From Maribacter sp. (GTDB taxonomy: Bacteria; Bacteroidota; Bacteroidia; Flavobacteriales; Flavobacteriaceae), in the NCBI GenBank assembly GCA_018679695.1, contig JAHHKH010000220.1, positions 1-6,569 of the forward strand: a stretch of DNA of 6,569 bases. Direction: 5' to 3'. Position 1 is the first letter of the stretch. Each line of letters opens with the position of its first letter. The position numbers and the translations under genes were made by a program. Under the pieces are notes generated by a model. The model saw nothing but the letters and a program-made list of their open reading frames with translations. It was not told the origin of the DNA and ran no database searches. Positions 5,637 through 6,569 of the stretch are shown here, piece after piece.

Positions 5637-6569
5637 TGGTTCTCTTCCTGGGAATTACACCCATTCTCGGCCAATCACCTCACGGTGAGCAGTTGAAGAT
5701 GGACTGTGTGCGTTGTCATAATCCATCTGGGTGGAGCATCAACTACCAAACCATTCAATTTGACCATGATAAGACTGACTATCAGTTAGAAGGAACACAC
5801 CAACAAACCGATTGCAAGCTATGTCATAGTTCGTTGGTCTTTGAAGAAGCTCCCATGGAATGTATTTCTTGCCATACCGATGTGCATAGCCAATCGGTAG
5901 GGAATGATTGTGTTCGCTGTCATGATTCACAAACCTGGTTGGTAGACCTTATTCCCGAACTGCATGAGGCGAACGGTTTTCCCTTGATAGGATCGCATGG
6001 TAATCTAAGTTGTATTGAATGCCATGCCTCGGAAACCTCGTTGCGATTTGATAGATTAGGTAATGATTGTTTTAGCTGTCACCAAGATGATTATTCAAGT
6101 ACCCAAAATCCCAATCATACGACCTCGGGCTATTCTACCGATTGTATCGAATGCCATAATCCATTAGGTTTTGGATGGGACTCCGAAAGTATAAACCACA
6201 ACTTTTTCCCTTTAACCGAGGGCCATGACATTCAAGATTGTACCCAATGCCATACCACCGATAATTATTCCGATGCTTCACCCGAATGTGTAAGCTGTCA
6301 CCAAGATGATTATATGGCAACGCAAGATCCAAACCATCAAACCAGTGGATTTTCAACAGACTGCGCATCCTGTCATACTACAAACCCAGGATGGACGCCT
6401 GCCTTGATAAACCATGACTTTTTCCCATTGACCTTGGGCCACGATATTCAGGATTGTACGCAATGCCATTCCAATGGTACATATACCGGTCTTTCACCGG
6501 ATTGTGTGAACTGTCATCAAGATGACTATGACCAGACCAGTGATCCCAATCATGCAACATCAGGGTTCA
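5612..6569 (+). CDS. Second secreted multiheme cytochrome c, partial (at least 12 hemes)
   Basis: The frame opens at ATG 5612, 25 bases inside the end of the 23-heme gene and in another frame, and runs uninterrupted for 319 codons off the right edge. It begins with a typical signal peptide, MYRLSLAIVVLFLGITPILG, then Gln21. Twelve CxxCH sites have first Cys at residues 32, 68, 84, 100, 134, 153, 178, 210, 226, 251, 282 and 298. The first part (50-104) repeats the neighbour's unit (FDHDKTDYQLEGTH then CxxCH, CxxCHTDVH, CxxCH). From residue 153 it changes to a different 72-73 residue tri-heme unit: CxSCHQDDYxxTxxPNHxTSG, then CxxCH, then HxFFPLxxGHDIQDCTQCH. The overlap implies coupled translation and a shared operon. 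It is probably an electron-transfer partner of the 23-heme protein. The C-terminus, which might reveal an outer-membrane anchor or sorting signal, is not in the window. Confidence 0.93.
   Translation, partial: MYRLSLAIVVLFLGITPILGQSPHGEQLKMDCVRCHNPSGWSINYQTIQFDHDKTDYQLEGTHQQTDCKLCHSSLVFEEAPMECISCHTDVHSQSVGNDCVRCHDSQTWLVDLIPELHEANGFPLIGSHGNLSCIECHASETSLRFDRLGNDCFSCHQDDYSSTQNPNHTTSGYSTDCIECHNPLGFGWDSESINHNFFPLTEGHDIQDCTQCHTTDNYSDASPECVSCHQDDYMATQDPNHQTSGFSTDCASCHTTNPGWTPALINHDFFPLTLGHDIQDCTQCHSNGTYTGLSPDCVNCHQDDYDQTSDPNHATSGF
6068..6569 (+). repeat. Tandem DNA repeat of 216-219 bases encoding tri-heme units
   Basis: Unit one spans 6068-6286 (219 bases), unit two 6287-6502 (216 bases) and unit three starts at 6503 and is cut by the window edge. 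Similarity is visible as DNA as well as protein: the 21 bases at 6074-6094 recur exactly at 6293-6313, and the GHDIQDCTQCH-coding segments differ at only a few mostly synonymous sites. This points to more recent duplication than in the upstream cytochrome, and the array may continue well beyond the window. Confidence 0.9.

Noticed and set aside
3936..6560. Several minus-strand open frames opposite the two cytochrome genes
   Set aside because: They are mirror images of the heme motifs: TGCCAT in CxxCH reads ATGGCA on the other strand and supplies false starts. Their products are rich in Met, Ile and His with no domain, and the plus-strand frames fully explain the DNA.
6068..6569. CRISPR-like or non-coding tandem repeat
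   Set aside because: The period of 216-219 bases is a multiple of three and keeps the frame and heme motifs, so it is a protein-coding repeat.

Overview
The window is AT-rich, compactly packed bacterial DNA. It most resembles the phylum Bacteroidota, probably a flavobacterium. The grounds are Lys/Asn/Ile-rich proteins, no clear Shine-Dalgarno sequences before the starts, a possible Bacteroidota-type promoter (-33 TTTG, -7 TAnnTTTG-like) and secreted proteins whose signal peptides end in ..GQ. This placement is an inference, since no rRNA or marker gene is present.

Layout. On the minus strand at the left edge lie two genes of a three-gene proton-translocating NAD(P)+ transhydrogenase: pntAA (167-1273, complete) and pntAB (1-174, running off the left edge). 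They overlap by 8 bases, and pntB would be expected just outside. A 299-base divergent gap (1274-1572) holds a candidate pnt promoter and a doubtful 65-codon reading frame. On the plus strand four tightly spaced genes follow. They encode a five-helix membrane protein with two H-x13-H pairs, likely a di-heme b cytochrome (1573-2400); a membrane-anchored ferredoxin/FAD/NAD(P)H oxidoreductase (2460-3791); a secreted cytochrome c with 23 CxxCH motifs (3792-5636); and a second secreted multiheme cytochrome c with at least 12 CxxCH motifs, running off the right edge (5612-6569+).

How they may work together. The flavoprotein has an N-terminal membrane anchor and its soluble part is predicted to be cytoplasmic. 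The b-type protein has four histidines placed to hold one heme near each membrane face. The two cytochromes carry at least 35 c-type heme sites outside the cytoplasmic membrane. Read as a line, this is a putative electron conduit from cytoplasmic NAD(P)H through FAD/Fe-S and two b hemes to a periplasmic, and possibly outer-surface, multiheme wire. The reverse direction is equally allowed by the sequence. The neighbouring transhydrogenase would link the NADH and NADPH pools, but it is on the opposite strand and a functional link is only a guess. No terminal reductase, outer-membrane porin or substrate-specific enzyme is visible.

The most unusual points are the flavoprotein's order of parts (the FAD-domain C-terminal motif sits before the FAD GxGxxG motif, as in a circular permutation), the loss of the second cysteine in both of its Fe-S motifs, and the lone in-frame TGA that separates it from a TTG-started 23-heme cytochrome.
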